Assembly: GCF_003339585.1 (NCBI RefSeq)
Contig: NZ_QPKF01000001.1
Coordinates: 1,054,001 to 1,118,000 of the forward strand
Length of the DNA: 64,000 nt
Source of the DNA: Exiguobacterium sp. RIT594
GTDB taxonomy: Bacteria; Bacillota; Bacilli; Exiguobacteriales; Exiguobacteriaceae
Reading direction: 5' to 3'
Shown here: positions 8,273-16,800 of the stretch, piece after piece
How the letters are laid out: every line of letters starts with the position of its first letter
Position numbering within the stretch: the first letter of the stretch is position 1
Made by a program: the position numbers and the translations under genes
Notes under the pieces: model-generated
What the model was told of the DNA's origin: nothing
Databases searched by the model: none
Seen by the model: the letters and a program-made list of their open reading frames with translations, nothing else

Positions 8273-9070
8273 TCACTGGAACCAGTCGGCTCCCTCGCGT
8301 TCGAGAAAATCGAGTTCTTGTTCGTAATGCGTGACGTGCCCCTCTTCGATCATCCGTTGAAAAGCTTCGTCACCTTCCGCCGCTTTCCGGTGAATCGTTT
8401 TGATCAATGCTTCCACACGAAGCAGCACGGTTTCGTACATCTTGCCCTTTAGCTCCGTTTTGCCGTAGGAAGACAAAAACAGGTTGATTCGGTGCCGAAT
8501 CCGTTCCTGATCGTTAACCGGATTATAATGAGCCGGCTCACCGTCTGCCGTCATTTGATGCCGGCTTAACGGGACACAGGTGTAGAGCGTGTAGGCCACA
8601 TCCCAAATCCGCGGTCCCGGGGCAGCAACGTCGAAATCGATGATTCCGACAGGTCGTTCGCTTCGGAAGATGAGATTATAGACGGCAAAGTCATTATGAC
8701 AAATGAGTTCGAGCGGTTCCGGTGTTCCGTCGAGCGGCTGCCAATCGTTTGGTACCGGAAAATCAGCGATGGCATCATGGTATCCCCTTAACAACCGAGC
8801 CGTCTCCTCGAGGACACGGTCTGACCGCATATACGGCTGAAGCGGATAATTCCCGGCTTCGCCTTCGATGAACGACAGAATTTCGCGCCCCTCTGGATCC
8901 ATTCCTAAAAAACGCGGACTTCCTGCAAATCCTTTTTGCTCAAGATGTTGCAGTACCCGATGGACTCGAAGACTCTCCGGTTTTTGTTCCCGTCTGACCG
9001 TATCCCCGATCCGTGAGACGTCGGAGACATTTCCTCCCGTCAATGGTTCTTCCTGTTCCGATTGTTTCAT
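8273..9070 (-). CDS. APH-fold phosphotransferase (aminoglycoside/choline kinase-like)
   Basis: 265 residues with the Brenner motif CHNDFAVYNLIF at about 124-135 (H125, D127, N132) and the metal-binding IDFDVAAPG at about 144-152, the two signatures of the phosphotransferase enzyme family PF01636. It should phosphorylate a small hydroxylated molecule with ATP; the substrate cannot be deduced, and resistance to a drug should not be assumed. The start is ATG 9070, preceded by AGGGGAGG. It overlaps the upstream 79-residue membrane protein by four bases (ATGA), so translation is coupled; an upstream in-frame start at 9151 would lie inside that gene. Confidence 0.85.
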   Translation of the reverse strand: MKQSEQEEPLTGGNVSDVSRIGDTVRREQKPESLRVHRVLQHLEQKGFAGSPRFLGMDPEGREILSFIEGEAGNYPLQPYMRSDRVLEETARLLRGYHDAIADFPVPNDWQPLDGTPEPLELICHNDFAVYNLIFRSERPVGIIDFDVAAPGPRIWDVAYTLYTCVPLSRHQMTADGEPAHYNPVNDQERIRHRINLFLSSYGKTELKGKMYETVLLRVEALIKTIHRKAAEGDEAFQRMIEEGHVTHYEQELDFLEREGADWFQ

Positions 9071-9306
9071 ATTTTTTCCTCCCCTTTTGACTGATTGAAT
9101 ACCGGAACAAGAATCGCCGCTCCGGCTAAACTGATGATGAGATCGCGCCATGAGACTAACCCGATATCAAAATGAAGTATCGTTGCCACTCCGTTCGTGA
9201 CAATCAGTAAGAGGACATACAATGTCAGACTGAGCGGCACCATGCGTTTAACGAACCGCGGCACACGTATCCACAGCCGTAACAATCGTTCTCCGGTCTT
9301 GTTCAT
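9067..9306 (-). CDS. Small two-helix membrane protein, unknown
   Basis: 79 residues. A basic N-terminus (RLLRLWIRVPRFVKR) is followed by two hydrophobic segments at about 21-41 and 50-68. I do not recognise a family. ATG 9306 is chosen because a GGGGTGA site lies 5-6 nt upstream; the longer open frame back to 9396 has no ribosome binding site. The stop overlaps the start of the APH-like gene (ATGA), which suggests they are expressed together. Confidence 0.65.
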   Translation of the reverse strand: MNKTGERLLRLWIRVPRFVKRMVPLSLTLYVLLLIVTNGVATILHFDIGLVSWRDLIISLAGAAILVPVFNQSKGEEKI

Positions 9307-9441
9307 CTCATTCACCCCAAACTCCAGTTTTTCCCTGTTCCTGTTTAGCTTATCATGTCCGAATGAATCACTCAAAGTGTTCTCCCGCTGGATCAACTGG
9401 TAGACTAAAAGCAGAAGAACCAGGAAATGGAGAGGATTTTC

Positions 9442-10440
9442 ATGAAAGCGATGACGATTTCAAAATACGGTCAGGTCCCGCTCGAACAAACCGAACAGCC
9501 CCGCCCGAACGTCCGGCCGCATGACGTTCTTGTGGAAATTCACGCAGCTAGCATCAATCCGGTTGATTTTAAGATTCGGGACGGTGACGTCAAGCTGTTG
9601 ATTCCATATCAGTTCCCGCTGATTCTAGGCAATGACTTCGCCGGAGTCATTGTTGGGGTTGGTCATGCCGTAAAACAGTTTCAAGTCGGGGATGCCGTCT
9701 ACGGACGGGCTGAGAAAAACCGGATCGGCACCTTTGCCGAATACATCGCAATCGATGAACAGATGGTTGCCCTAAAACCGGCTTCGCTCTCGTTCGAGGA
9801 AGCAGCGTCGATCCCACTCGTCGGCTTGACATCTTATCAAGCATTACACGATGTCTTACAGGCGGCACCGGGACAAAAGATCCTGATTCAGGCAGGCGCA
9901 GGCGGCGTCGGAACCTTTGCCATCCAACTGGCGAAAGCGATGGGCTTGTATGTCGCAACGACGGCAAGCCCCGCCGGACATGACCTCGTCGCGTCACTCG
10001 GCGCTGATGAAATCATCGATTACCGGACCGAATCGTTTGACGAAATCCTGCATGATTATGACGGCGTCTATGATACGATCGGCGGTGAGACACTCCGGCG
10101 GTCGTTTAAAATCGTCCGTCCGGGCGGACACATCGTCTCGGTTTCCGGACTGCCGAACGGCCGGTTCGGGAAATCCTACCGGTCCGGTTTCCTGAAGACC
10201 AATCTGTTCCGCCTGCTGACTCTTCGCGAGACATGGCTTGAACGGAAACACCGGGTCACGTACACGTTTTTGTTCATGCGACCGAGCGGACGCCAACTGG
10301 AACACATCTCAGAGTGGATTGAAACCGGACAAATCAAACCGGTCATTGACCGAATTTATCCGTTTGAAGAAGCACAGGCTGCGCTCGAGTACTCCGAGTC
10401 AGGCCACGCCAAAGGAAAAGTCATTTTAAAGATCAAGTAA
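9442..10440 (+). CDS. Zinc-independent NADP-dependent quinone oxidoreductase (MDR family)
   Basis: 332 residues. N-terminal GroES-like domain (about 1-120, with HAASINPVDFKIRDGD) and a Rossmann domain with the nucleotide-binding motif QAGAGGVGTFAIQLAKAMG at about 146-164. The zinc-binding cysteines of alcohol dehydrogenases are absent, so it belongs to the quinone/enone reductase branch of the medium-chain family. It probably reduces quinones or alpha,beta-unsaturated carbonyls with NADPH. ATG 9442 is preferred over ATG 9427 because GGAGAGGA at 9429-9436 is correctly spaced before it. A strong terminator follows, so it is monocistronic. Confidence 0.88.
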   Translation: MKAMTISKYGQVPLEQTEQPRPNVRPHDVLVEIHAASINPVDFKIRDGDVKLLIPYQFPLILGNDFAGVIVGVGHAVKQFQVGDAVYGRAEKNRIGTFAEYIAIDEQMVALKPASLSFEEAASIPLVGLTSYQALHDVLQAAPGQKILIQAGAGGVGTFAIQLAKAMGLYVATTASPAGHDLVASLGADEIIDYRTESFDEILHDYDGVYDTIGGETLRRSFKIVRPGGHIVSVSGLPNGRFGKSYRSGFLKTNLFRLLTLRETWLERKHRVTYTFLFMRPSGRQLEHISEWIETGQIKPVIDRIYPFEEAQAALEYSESGHAKGKVILKIK

Positions 10441-10451
10441 GAGACGAAAAA

Positions 10452-10500
10452 CGGTCCAGCAGTCACCCGACGACGGGGGGGGTTGCTGGACCGCTTTTTA
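10452..10500 (+). terminator. Rho-independent terminator after the quinone oxidoreductase gene
   Basis: Perfect 10-bp stem: 10452-10461 (cggtccagca) with 10484-10493 (tgctggaccg), followed by a T-rich run. The loop contains an unbroken run of eight G (10475-10482). Confidence 0.88.
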
Positions 10501-10598
10501 TTGATGGTTTATTTAAATTTATTCATCGAATTAAACAATAAATAATATAATATGTTAAATATAGGATAATTAATTTGGATATGGGAAGGAAGAAATCA

Positions 10599-10838
10599 AT
10601 GGACGACCGTACCGGCACTCCGTACAAGTATTATTTCTGGAAACGATTTTTCCTGCTGTTCATTCCGCTGTTTTTGATTGGGGTTCTACCTGAGCCGTTC
10701 ATCACAGAAAATCCATTCAACAGTCTTGAAGATTATGGTGAATTCGCCTTCGTCTTTTTGTTGTATCTGATTGTGATGTCCGGAATTTCCGCTTTTTTGG
10801 TTTCTTTACGTTGGCGAATGAAACAAAACCGCCGTTGA
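10599..10838 (+). CDS. Small two-helix membrane protein, unknown
   Basis: 79 residues: a polar N-terminus, a helix at about 15-33 (FFLLFIPLFLIGVLP), a 25-residue polar loop, a second helix at about 47-68 and a basic tail RWRMKQNRR. No family recognised. The start ATG 10599 has GGAAGGA eight nt upstream; an earlier in-frame start at 10575 has none. Upstream DNA (10501-10570) is very AT-rich and holds TATAAT at 10546-10551, a possible -10, without a clear -35. The gene lies 45 nt before the lipoprotein gene at 10883 and may share its transcript. Confidence 0.65.
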   Translation: MDDRTGTPYKYYFWKRFFLLFIPLFLIGVLPEPFITENPFNSLEDYGEFAFVFLLYLIVMSGISAFLVSLRWRMKQNRR

Positions 10839-10882
10839 GCCTGATTCCCCCACTTTACGTTAGTTAAAGGAGACAACATACT

Positions 10883-12058
10883 ATGTCCCGGAAGACTTTC
10901 TTTACGGCCGCGTTGACTTTAACGCTTGTCGCCACGGCAGGATGCACTGATTCGACGGTTACGAAGGAACACCCGAAAGTTCCGGCAGACCAGGCTCAAG
11001 CTGCGCCAACCCTTGAACCTGTCAGTGCCCCATTGTCCGACTATGGAAAATATGTACCGCTGAAGAAAAAGACGGACCAGATTTCACTCGGAACACATCA
11101 GACATACAATTTATCGTCATTTTTTACGGGTCAAAACGTCCTGATTGCTCCGGATTATCTGTATGAGCAATCGATCTACTACTATACATACATTAAACAA
11201 ACGAGTGACACCGCCGGTAAAAGCTACATTTACCGGTACAGCCAAGGCTCAAACGATAATCAAGTATTGCATACGGTCAAGCGGACGATCGGTATGATGA
11301 CCGGGGTATCGCATTATCTGTTCTGGGTCGAATCCAATCCGATCAAGTCGGGACAAAAATGGACGATTCGTTCGATGGACTTAAAGACGGGAAACGTCAA
11401 TACACTGGATCAGGGTATCAGCCGTCATGACACGGCGATTCCTTATCTCGATGCCTCCTCAAAACGGATCTCCTGGATGACGCAGGAAGCGACACCGACG
11501 CGAACGAAAACGCTCCTCAAGTCGTTTGATGTGGCGGAAGACACGATCATCATCCATCAGCAGTATATTTTAAAGGAAGGCGTAAAACGGAATGGACAGT
11601 ATCCATTTGACTTCCGCCGGAGCGATGCCGGACTGATTTTGCATACAAGCACGTTTAAGAACGGTCATAAAACGCCGACACTTGAGACATTTGATGGCAC
11701 GTTCAAACGACGGATGAACGGGCTGATTGATTTTGAGCACAGCAAAAAGTATGTCGCGACCGGTGAAGAAGGATCAGCCCTCTTCCTGAACAAGAAGTCG
11801 CAAAAAACAGGTTACCAATTCAAACCGGCCGATAACCGGCTGACAGTCGACGCGTTCCGCTTTTTGTCGGCTGACCGTGTGATTTTCAGGGAGAGTATAT
11901 CAAAACTTTGGTACGCCGATCTTGTGCATGGGACCGTCGCTCCTTTGACGGATATGGCCGATACGATATCCAAGCCGATTTATGCCAACGGAAAATTGGC
12001 ATACGGGGTATCAGACGGAGCACAGATTGAATTTCATGTCATCGATTTGAAAAAATGA
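10883..12058 (+). CDS. Beta-propeller-like lipoprotein (paralogue A)
   Basis: 391 residues. A lipoprotein signal peptide with lipobox VATAGC puts the acylated Cys at residue 21; the protein should be anchored on the outer face of the membrane. The rest is made of beta-rich repeats with IYRYS, LFWVES, IRSMDLKTG and RISWM elements, the look of a TolB/WD-type propeller that starts over every 45-55 residues. It is paralogous to the lipoprotein at 16993-18078: both carry ATG(E/A)EGSA, (V/H)IFRE, YADL(V/I)(H/N)GT and PLTD followed by SKP. Function unknown; sensing or binding of a wall component is possible. A Shine-Dalgarno AAAGGAG lies upstream, and a terminator follows. Confidence 0.85.
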   Translation: MSRKTFFTAALTLTLVATAGCTDSTVTKEHPKVPADQAQAAPTLEPVSAPLSDYGKYVPLKKKTDQISLGTHQTYNLSSFFTGQNVLIAPDYLYEQSIYYYTYIKQTSDTAGKSYIYRYSQGSNDNQVLHTVKRTIGMMTGVSHYLFWVESNPIKSGQKWTIRSMDLKTGNVNTLDQGISRHDTAIPYLDASSKRISWMTQEATPTRTKTLLKSFDVAEDTIIIHQQYILKEGVKRNGQYPFDFRRSDAGLILHTSTFKNGHKTPTLETFDGTFKRRMNGLIDFEHSKKYVATGEEGSALFLNKKSQKTGYQFKPADNRLTVDAFRFLSADRVIFRESISKLWYADLVHGTVAPLTDMADTISKPIYANGKLAYGVSDGAQIEFHVIDLKK

Positions 12059-12065
12059 TTGTATG

Positions 12066-12105
12066 CAGACCATTCTGTTCAAATGAACAAGATGGTCTGT
12101 TGTTT
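12066..12105 (+). terminator. Terminator after lipoprotein A
   Basis: 12066-12080 pairs with 12085-12099 (cagaccat with atggtctg, plus an inner tgttc/gaaca), 4-nt loop, followed by TTGTTTATT. Confidence 0.8.
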
Positions 12106-12176
12106 ATTCGGGTGTCGAATCAAAGCGTTCGATATGCTACACTTCTGGTAATAATTAGGTTCAAGGAGGGAGTACG

Positions 12177-12524
12177 ATGACGAAACATCGGTTGTACACG
12201 ACAGCGTTTTCGAGTGTCTATCCGCTTTACGTGACAAAAGCGGAACGCAAGGGTCGGACGAAACAGGAAGTCGATACGATCATTTGCTGGCTGACCGGTT
12301 ACTCGGAGCAACAACTCGCAACGCTGACAACAGATCAGACGACATTCGAAGCCTTTTTTGCGGAGGCGCCGGACATGCAGGAACGGCGATTGTTAATCAA
12401 AGGTGTCGTCTGCGGCGTCCGGGTCGAAAACGTCGAAGATCCGTTGATGCGGGAAATCCGCTATCTTGACAAGCTGATTGATGAACTGGCAAAAGGGAAA
12501 GCGCTTGATAAAATCCTGCGGTAG
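12177..12524 (+). CDS. DUF2200 domain protein
   Basis: 115 residues and near full-length match in memory to DUF2200: [18 protein letters not shown], then [18 protein letters not shown], and the C-terminal [20 protein letters not shown] with [17 protein letters not shown]. These are small cytosolic proteins of unknown activity found in many bacteria. The ATG at 12177 follows a strong AAGGAGGGAG site. Single gene between two terminators. Confidence 0.9.
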   Translation: MTKHRLYTTAFSSVYPLYVTKAERKGRTKQEVDTIICWLTGYSEQQLATLTTDQTTFEAFFAEAPDMQERRLLIKGVVCGVRVENVEDPLMREIRYLDKLIDELAKGKALDKILR

Positions 12525-12619
12525 AAAACAAGCAAGACAACCAGTATGCTGATAATGATTGCATCATGTCTCGCCATCGCGACACTAGTGATGAGCGTTT
12601 TGGATGGATCACTCAGTAA

Positions 12620-12654
12620 AAGAACCGGGCACCTCAGGCAGGTGTCCGGTTCTT
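12620..12654. terminator. Hairpin between convergent genes
   Basis: A 15-bp stem (one G-U pair): 12620-12634 with 12640-12654, 5-nt loop. The T-tract is weak on both strands, but its place between two convergent gene ends fits a terminator. Confidence 0.65.
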
Positions 12655-12664
12655 CCGTCTAACA

Positions 12665-13369
12665 TTAAAAGCGCTGATTTAACCAATCCAGGACATCCGA
12701 AACCATCTGATCAGATACCGTATGATTGATGGACGGATATTTAAGAAACGTCAAATCACGATTCAGTTCCGTTGATTGTTGCACGCAGTGTTCCTGCGTC
12801 TCGATCGGAATGACCGTATCGCACTGACCGTGTACGAATAACGTCGGTGCGGACGTTGCTTGCAGGACAGGATCATATGCCTTCAAACGTTGTTCTTCTT
12901 CCATTGTTAAATCAGCTCTGTTATCGCGCTGTCGAAAAAGCTGTTCCGAAAACAAAAAGGATCCGGAGCCGTTGATATTGATTACCCCGGCACTTCCCTG
13001 TTGTTTCGCAGCGATACCGCTCGCGATGAATCCCCCCATCGAAACACCGAGCCAGATGGTGTCTGCTTGTGTTACGTTCAACTGCTTCACGAGCGTAACG
13101 GACTCCTCAATGCTCTGAAAAACGATCTGCCAGAAATGTCGTTCGACGACACCGTGGTCAAAGTATGCCTCCAGCCGATCGCGGCTGTCATGCAGGTGGA
13201 GTTCCGGCACGATGACCGTAAATCCTTGTTCCGAAAGCATCCGGGCGAAATCTTCATATTTTGTCACGCTTGATCCCCATCCATGGTACAAACAGATGAT
13301 TTTGCGGGATACAGAGTGTTTCGACGGAAAGATTTCTATGGGGAAGTTAGGTAGTTTTATGAATTCCAT
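12665..13369 (-). CDS. Alpha/beta hydrolase, probable esterase/lipase
   Basis: 234 residues. The HGWGSSV element near residue 30 supplies the oxyanion hole, the nucleophile elbow is GVSMGG (Ser at about 110), the acid is probably the Asp in VHGQCDTVIP (about residue 182), and the catalytic His lies in SINHTVSD near the C-terminus. A family with this layout includes YitV and other small prolyl-oligopeptidase-like esterases; the natural substrate is not known. The start is taken at ATG 13369, with an AGAG element upstream; an in-frame GTG at 13378 is the alternative. Confidence 0.85.
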   Translation of the reverse strand: MEFIKLPNFPIEIFPSKHSVSRKIICLYHGWGSSVTKYEDFARMLSEQGFTVIVPELHLHDSRDRLEAYFDHGVVERHFWQIVFQSIEESVTLVKQLNVTQADTIWLGVSMGGFIASGIAAKQQGSAGVININGSGSFLFSEQLFRQRDNRADLTMEEEQRLKAYDPVLQATSAPTLFVHGQCDTVIPIETQEHCVQQSTELNRDLTFLKYPSINHTVSDQMVSDVLDWLNQRF

Positions 13370-13466
13370 CAATATCACTCTTTTCTGGATTTTATCTGAA
13401 TAACAAGAAGTTCATTTGCCTTAATTAACCATTTTTGTTATGTTTGTGAATGAGAGGAGGAAGATG

Positions 13467-13937
13467 ATGCATTTTCTTTTATTTAATTTAATCATGCTTG
13501 CCTTTTACTTTCCGAGTCTGATTCTGCACGAATACGGGCATGCGTTTGCCGCCCGGTTAGTCGGTTTGCGCTTAAAATCAATTTCAATTGGGAAAGGTGA
13601 ACCGTTTCTGCGAATCGGTCATTTTTCCATCGCTCGAAAGCAATTTTGGGAAGGACTGCATCAATCTGAACCGTCAGAGATTCCGGTCAGCCGCGGACAA
13701 CGAGCTATTGTATTACTCGGCGGAGTTGGTGCCAACTTGATAGGTGGTATAATTATTTTGATCCTGAGTCTGCTGTTTCCGAGTCCGACCATGCATTTTT
13801 TTACTCAGCCTTTCATTCAAGTTTCAGTCATCTTTATCCTGTTTAACCTTCTTCCGATTCGCTTATCCAGTGGTCTTGCTAGCGACGGCCTGCAGTTGAA
13901 ACAACTGTTTTTCAACAAAAATCAACGGATATCCTGA
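13467..13937 (+). CDS. Site-2 protease-like membrane metallopeptidase (M50 family)
   Basis: 156 residues. The zinc-binding motif HEYGH lies at residues 21-25 inside the first hydrophobic segment, as in M50 peptidases, and the C-terminal SSGLASDGLQL carries the Asp expected as third ligand in a DG motif. Hydrophobic segments are seen at about 3-20, 90-110 and 117-137. It is shorter than SpoIVFB or RseP and has no PDZ domain, so it belongs to the small-soluble-loop branch with an unknown substrate. ATG 13467 sits 6 nt after GAGAGGAGG (13452-13460). A lipoprotein gene follows after 14 nt, probably in the same mRNA. Confidence 0.8.
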   Translation: MHFLLFNLIMLAFYFPSLILHEYGHAFAARLVGLRLKSISIGKGEPFLRIGHFSIARKQFWEGLHQSEPSEIPVSRGQRAIVLLGGVGANLIGGIIILILSLLFPSPTMHFFTQPFIQVSVIFILFNLLPIRLSSGLASDGLQLKQLFFNKNQRIS

Positions 13938-13951
13938 CAGGAGTGGAATTC

Positions 13952-14152
13952 ATGTTAAAACCATTGCTGTTCGCAAGTAGCCTACTGCTCGCCGGATGTG
14001 CTGCCGAGCAACCGAAAACCGTTCCATGGGGTGAAGAGACACCGGCTCAAATCGAGCGTCTGAAAGCTCATGATATTGAGTTTACGGTCAAAGACGGCCA
14101 AGTCCTGATTCCGGAAAACCAGGTCGAAGAAGCAACGAAGTGTTGTACTTAA
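13952..14152 (+). CDS. Small lipoprotein, unknown
   Basis: 66 residues with a lipoprotein signal peptide, lipobox LLAGC, acylated Cys at about residue 16. The mature part is about 50 residues with an alpha-beta pattern: IERLKAHDIEFTVKDGQV and then LIPENQVEEA, ending in the unusual TKCCT. It resembles the small fold in which a helix is followed by two short strands, but I cannot name a family. AGGAG at 13939-13943 gives the start. Cotranscribed with the M50 gene, so it may be a substrate or partner of that protease; this is inference. Confidence 0.7.
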   Translation: MLKPLLFASSLLLAGCAAEQPKTVPWGEETPAQIERLKAHDIEFTVKDGQVLIPENQVEEATKCCT

Positions 14153-14169
14153 CTTAAAACATAATCATG

Positions 14170-14210
14170 CGGTTATTTCCTTTAAAAGTTCAGGGGATAG
14201 CCGTTTTTTA
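14170..14210 (+). terminator. Terminator after the small lipoprotein
   Basis: An 11-bp stem with G-U pairs between about 14170-14180 and 14193-14203, followed by six T and an AT-rich run. Confidence 0.7.
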
Positions 14211-14222
14211 TTTTCAATTTTT

Positions 14223-14987
14223 TCAATAAAATTCATACAATCCGTCATCGAAAAAGCGGAATGTTTCTTCTGAGATTGATGAAAATCCATATCCTGAGTA
14301 GAAGGCATCGAGCATCTTGATATCCGTCCCAAAAGATCGTGTCGCCAAAGCTTCATCGTAGCGGCGATCACCGACCGTCATTCCGGCTAGATCAATAAAC
14401 GCAACAATTGCGTTGTCTCGGACCAATAGATTATCCGTCGTGCAATCCCCGTGTATCCACGTCGCCGGAACAGGTTCCGGATGCTTGGTGGATAACGCGT
14501 GAAGCAACTCGCTTGAACCACTTGTCCATCCCTGTTTCATGTAGTGATCGGCTTGCAGCAATTGTTTATCCAGCCAATCTTGTGAAGAATGGGCAGAGCT
14601 AATCTCCTTCGTATGGAGCTGTCGGAGAAACCGTCCAAATGCTCGAATCAACTCAAGACGCTGCCGTTCGGAAGCATTCGCCAGTGCCGTTGTCAACGTC
14701 TCACCTGCTATGTAGGACATCAGTAAATAATCCTGTTGCTCGTCTTTCATATAATCAATATATGTCGGGATGGTGATATGTTGTTGTGACTTAAACGTCT
14801 GCATTACTGTCGCTTCCTGCGCCAACCACTCGCGGTAACGGGGTAAGCTTGCCTGCTTGAGGATATAGGTGCCATCTAACGTTTTCACATAGTAGACGAT
14901 GGCTGTTCCCCCCTGCTCTGCAATGGGACGGATCGAATCGATCGAACCGACTTGTTGTTCGATTCGTTGCCTGATAACACTTTTCAT
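14223..14987 (-). CDS. APH-fold phosphotransferase
   Basis: 254 residues. The N-lobe shows AIVYYVKTLDGTYILKQ, where the Lys would bind ATP; the catalytic loop is HGDCTTDNLL near residue 178 and the metal-binding loop is IDLAGMTVGDRRYDEAL near 200. The HGDCxxxN form is the PF01636 signature. Substrate unknown. The start overlaps the stop of the upstream Lrp-type regulator (ATGA), so the regulator and kinase are coupled. This is a second APH-like enzyme in the window; it is not closely similar to the one at 8273-9070. Confidence 0.85.
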   Translation of the reverse strand: MKSVIRQRIEQQVGSIDSIRPIAEQGGTAIVYYVKTLDGTYILKQASLPRYREWLAQEATVMQTFKSQQHITIPTYIDYMKDEQQDYLLMSYIAGETLTTALANASERQRLELIRAFGRFLRQLHTKEISSAHSSQDWLDKQLLQADHYMKQGWTSGSSELLHALSTKHPEPVPATWIHGDCTTDNLLVRDNAIVAFIDLAGMTVGDRRYDEALATRSFGTDIKMLDAFYSGYGFSSISEETFRFFDDGLYEFY

Positions 14988-15427
14988 ATCAGTACTCCAT
15001 CTCCGACCGTAAACGCCTTAAACGCGACGGGTGACGACAACCGGATCCAGGTCGACGGTTTGCCGTACTTCATCGAGGCATCGATAAACGTTTCCAGTGT
15101 CTCGACCGACGGCGTGTACAATTTGACCATGAAGTTAAACGTCCCGGCGAGCCGGTGACACTCGACGACATCCGGATGATCCTTGCAAAACGCGATAAAC
15201 GCGTCACACCGCGTATCTTCGAACATCAAAATTGCCATGATGGTTTTGTCGAGCGCAACGGGATTGATAACGGCTCGGTATCCTTCAATGATCCCCCGGT
15301 CCTCGAGTTTCTTGACGCGTTCGTTGACGGCCGGCGTCGAAAGCCCTACCGTTTTGCCGAGTTCCGTCCAGGACATCCGCCCGTCCGCCTGCAATGCCCG
15401 GATAATTGCGTAATCAATTTCATCCAT
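14984..15427 (-). CDS. Lrp/AsnC family transcriptional regulator
   Basis: 147 residues. An N-terminal winged helix-turn-helix (IDYAIIRALQADGRMSW, then LGKTVGLSTPAVNERVKKLE) is followed by the RAM ligand-binding domain (about 65-147). Such proteins bind amino acids or related effectors and form octamers. ATG 15427 is chosen because TAGGAGGA lies directly upstream; the open frame extends to 15472 without a site. It is coupled by ATGA to the APH-like kinase, which is its likely target along with its own promoter. The divergent DUF1272 gene shares the 148-nt intergenic region. Confidence 0.92.
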   Translation of the reverse strand: MDEIDYAIIRALQADGRMSWTELGKTVGLSTPAVNERVKKLEDRGIIEGYRAVINPVALDKTIMAILMFEDTRCDAFIAFCKDHPDVVECHRLAGTFNFMVKLYTPSVETLETFIDASMKYGKPSTWIRLSSPVAFKAFTVGDGVLI

Positions 15428-15575
15428 TTTCCATCCTCCTAATATTATGAAGACATATCTTAAAATTACCATTCATTTTCAGGCGAAGCTACTGAATTAC
15501 AAGGAAAATCGTCTGTCCGGTTCCGTTCTGCTTTCGTACAATGAAGACAGATCAAATATAAGTGAGGTGAACGAC

Positions 15576-15734
15576 ATGCAGGCAACCAACTGTACCCGCT
15601 GTGCGGAGACATTTGAAGACGGGCAGGAAACGTATCACTGTTCGCACAACTGTACCTTTTGTAAAGAGTGTACCGAGACAATGAATTCGATTTGTCAAAA
15701 CTGCGGGGAAACCTTAGTCCGGGTAGAACAGTAA
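15576..15734 (+). CDS. DUF1272 zinc-ribbon protein
   Basis: 52 residues with four Cys-Xaa2-Cys or Cys-Xaa3-Cys/His clusters: CTRCAETF, CSHNCTFCKECT, CQNCGE. That spacing matches DUF1272, small proteins expected to bind two zinc ions in a cross-brace. No function is established. The start ATG 15576 follows GTGAGGTGA. Too short for many gene callers. A terminator follows. Confidence 0.85.
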   Translation: MQATNCTRCAETFEDGQETYHCSHNCTFCKECTETMNSICQNCGETLVRVEQ

Positions 15735-15745
15735 TACATACAGCA

Positions 15746-15778
15746 AGGGAGCGGATGATTGAAATCCGCTCCCTGTTT
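15746..15778. terminator. Terminator between convergent DUF1272 and DUF4188 genes
   Basis: Perfect 11-bp stem: 15746-15756 (agggagcggat) with 15764-15774, 7-nt loop, followed by GTTTG on the plus strand. Confidence 0.78.
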
Positions 15779-15781
15779 GCG

Positions 15782-16246
15782 TTATTTACGTGTCGATATC
15801 TTGCGTTCGGCCAGCCGGTCCTTCGCCTGTTCCTGATGTGTCTGAATCGCACTTTCTCCGACCGCTTTTGCCAGTCCCCGTGTCGGCAGATTGACATACA
15901 TCGTCTCATAATTACTGACTTCAAACGTTTCATGAAAAATCCCGACGGCGTTACTTGCCCGGGCCGACTGATTGAACTTTTTCCAAGCTGCCAGGTGCCG
16001 GTTGCCGTGCGAATAGGCAATCAAGGCGTCCGACGAACGCCAATACTGAATTAATGTCACCGAACGCCATCCGACGAGCATCTCATGCGACAATAAACCA
16101 ACCTGTTGCTCATAACATTCCTCAATCATCGGAGTCATCGCCTGAACGGTCGGCCACCACTTCGGGACTGATCGCAGACGGTTGATCCGTAAGCCGATGA
16201 TGAATACGACGATGTCTTCATTTGGTGTTGCGATCACGCGTTTCAT
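15782..16246 (-). CDS. DUF4188 domain protein
   Basis: 154 residues. Recognised by IVVFIIGLRINRLRSVPKW near the start, then the block WRSVTLIQYWRSSDALIAY and FNQSARASNAVGIFHETF. These are dimeric alpha+beta barrel-like proteins related to haem-dependent aldoxime dehydratases and monooxygenases; the reaction here is unknown. The gene overlaps the upstream PadR regulator by four bases (ATGA), so it is that repressor's main target. The PadR-DUF4188 pair recurs in Bacillales. Confidence 0.82.
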   Translation of the reverse strand: MKRVIATPNEDIVVFIIGLRINRLRSVPKWWPTVQAMTPMIEECYEQQVGLLSHEMLVGWRSVTLIQYWRSSDALIAYSHGNRHLAAWKKFNQSARASNAVGIFHETFEVSNYETMYVNLPTRGLAKAVGESAIQTHQEQAKDRLAERKISTRK

Positions 16247-16788
16247 GATGAGTTTCCTCCTTCGAGTGTCTGAACGGACGCTTCACACCATTCCAGCAGT
16301 GCTTGTGTCTTTCGTTTGCCGTAATCAAGTGTCAGCAGCCAATACATGGCGTCATCCGCTTCTGTGTAGGCCAAAATCGATTGTTCAATCATTTGGTACG
16401 TCTCTAATCGCTCCCGGAGCAGAGCGGCATGCTGATTAATTTTTTGAATCGTCGTGTCCTTCGATTCATGACGGGCGAAATAGAGTTTCAGCAACAGTTC
16501 ATTCCGCTGGACCGGAAGTTCGGTCGTCGGCTCCTCGACCCAGCGTCCGAGTTCCGCCTCGCCGTCCGGTGTCAGAACAAACGTCTTCCGGTCATCCCCT
16601 TCTCCGGTCTCTTCGACGATTAACCCTTCCTGCACCAACGTTTTCAGCATCGGATAAACCTGTCCGAAGCTGATCTTCCAAAAGTGGTTGAGACTCGTAT
16701 CAATCGTATGTTTCATTTCATAGCCGGACGTACAGCCGCTTGCCAGTAAACCTAAAATCGCATACCGGGTCATGTTTTCTTTTGGCAT
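16243..16788 (-). CDS. PadR family transcriptional repressor with C-terminal dimerisation domain
   Basis: 181 residues. The N-terminal winged helix spans about 1-90 (MTRYAILGLLASGCTSGYEM and then FGQVYPMLKTLVQEGLI), and the C-terminal helical Vir_act_alpha_C domain about 95-175 gives the dimer. PadR proteins bind palindromes in their own promoters and are released by phenolic or hydrophobic ligands. The promoter carries two tandem 13-bp perfect palindromes at 16801-16827. The Shine-Dalgarno is AGGAGCGACTT before ATG. Coupled by ATGA to the DUF4188 gene. Confidence 0.92.
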   Translation of the reverse strand: MPKENMTRYAILGLLASGCTSGYEMKHTIDTSLNHFWKISFGQVYPMLKTLVQEGLIVEETGEGDDRKTFVLTPDGEAELGRWVEEPTTELPVQRNELLLKLYFARHESKDTTIQKINQHAALLRERLETYQMIEQSILAYTEADDAMYWLLTLDYGKRKTQALLEWCEASVQTLEGGNSS

Positions 16789-16800
16789 AAGTCGCTCCTA

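Noticed and set aside
8273-9070. Aminoglycoside resistance gene
   Set aside because: The APH fold is shared by many small-molecule kinases; resistance cannot be deduced.
12546-12662. 38-codon hydrophobic ORF (MLIMIASCLAIATLVMSVLD)
   Set aside because: No ribosome binding site and its second half lies in the hairpin between convergent genes; kept only as a note.
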